Assembly (NCBI GenBank): GCA_014382375.1
Contig: JACNJU010000086.1
Coordinates: 1-64,000, forward strand
Length of the DNA stretch: 64,000 nt
From: Rhodospirillaceae bacterium
GTDB taxonomy: Bacteria; Pseudomonadota; Alphaproteobacteria; Rhodospirillales; JABHCV01
Direction of reading: 5' to 3'
In this document: piece after piece, positions 63,971 through 64,000 of the stretch
How positions within the stretch are numbered: position 1 is the stretch's first letter
Layout: every line of letters starts with the position of its first letter
Notes under the pieces: model-generated
Seen by the model: only the letters and a program-made list of their open reading frames with translations
Told to the model about the DNA's origin: nothing
Databases searched by the model: none
Made by a program: the position numbers and the translations under genes

Positions 63971-64000
63971 AAAAGCCCAAGCTTTAGGCTTGGGTTTTTT
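63971..64000. terminator. Bidirectional intrinsic terminator at the window end
   Basis: CCCAAGC (63976-63982) and GCTTGGG (63988-63994) form a GC-rich stem with a 5-base loop, flanked by a run of A on the left and at least six T on the right, so it can act in both directions. Confidence 0.85.

Overview
The window reads as chromosomal DNA of an alphaproteobacterium, most likely a marine or aquatic member related to Rhodospirillales (inferred from gene content only; no rRNA marker is present). Support comes from the heterotetrameric sarcosine oxidase operon, an ArsR-methyltransferase fusion ahead of metF-metH, the long form of PurC, a CIRCE-controlled groESL operon and many 1-8 nt operon overlaps. 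The gene set is mostly metabolic and housekeeping. I see no tRNA, rRNA, CRISPR array, transposase or prophage.

Region 1-9.6 kb is a methylated-amine and one-carbon block: a truncated MttB-family methyltransferase gene at the window edge, a PHP-domain hydrolase, an MFS transporter, soxBDAG, then purC. The expected flow is betaine or dimethylglycine to sarcosine to glycine plus a folate-bound C1 unit, some of which could feed purine synthesis. Region 9.7-14.2 kb is a Fur-box-preceded Fe(III) ABC transporter operon (fbpABC) ending in a hemerythrin with an altered ligand set. Region 14.2-21.9 kb holds an MscS channel, a group of small membrane and TPR proteins, and a sodium:solute symporter facing a CBS/nucleotidyltransferase protein and a membrane-anchored DnaQ-type exonuclease.

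Region 21.9-33 kb carries ettA, a nested inverted-repeat element, mlaC-mlaA, the methionine operon (ArsR-methyltransferase, metF, metH), and a voltage-gated-type K+ channel with a zinc-ribbon tail facing an unknown helical protein. Region 33-40.5 kb has fetAB, an unknown 418-residue protein, a DinG-family helicase and two beta-hydroxyacid dehydrogenases. Region 40.5-47.5 kb is a compact surface-glycan-type module: a B12-binding radical SAM protein, a GT-C-like membrane protein, a glutaminase/N-acetyl-sugar amidotransferase fusion and a Wzx-like flippase. Region 47.5-53 kb has groESL, then an operon of an ArnT-like glycosyltransferase, a TVP38 membrane protein and a DPM1-like glycosyltransferase. 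Region 53-64 kb has a thioesterase, a diguanylate cyclase, a ClC channel, a remnant of a LivK-like gene, an HtrA-like pseudoprotease lipoprotein, uvrD, a LuxR-type regulator, prmA and a PAS histidine kinase closed by terminators.

The most unusual items are the amidotransferase fusion module, the HtrA-like lipoprotein that has lost all three catalytic residues, the hemerythrin attached to the iron transporter, the nested repeat between ettA and mlaC, and four convergent gene pairs that share their stop-codon bases. The first about 160 bases look like degraded sequence at a contig end.
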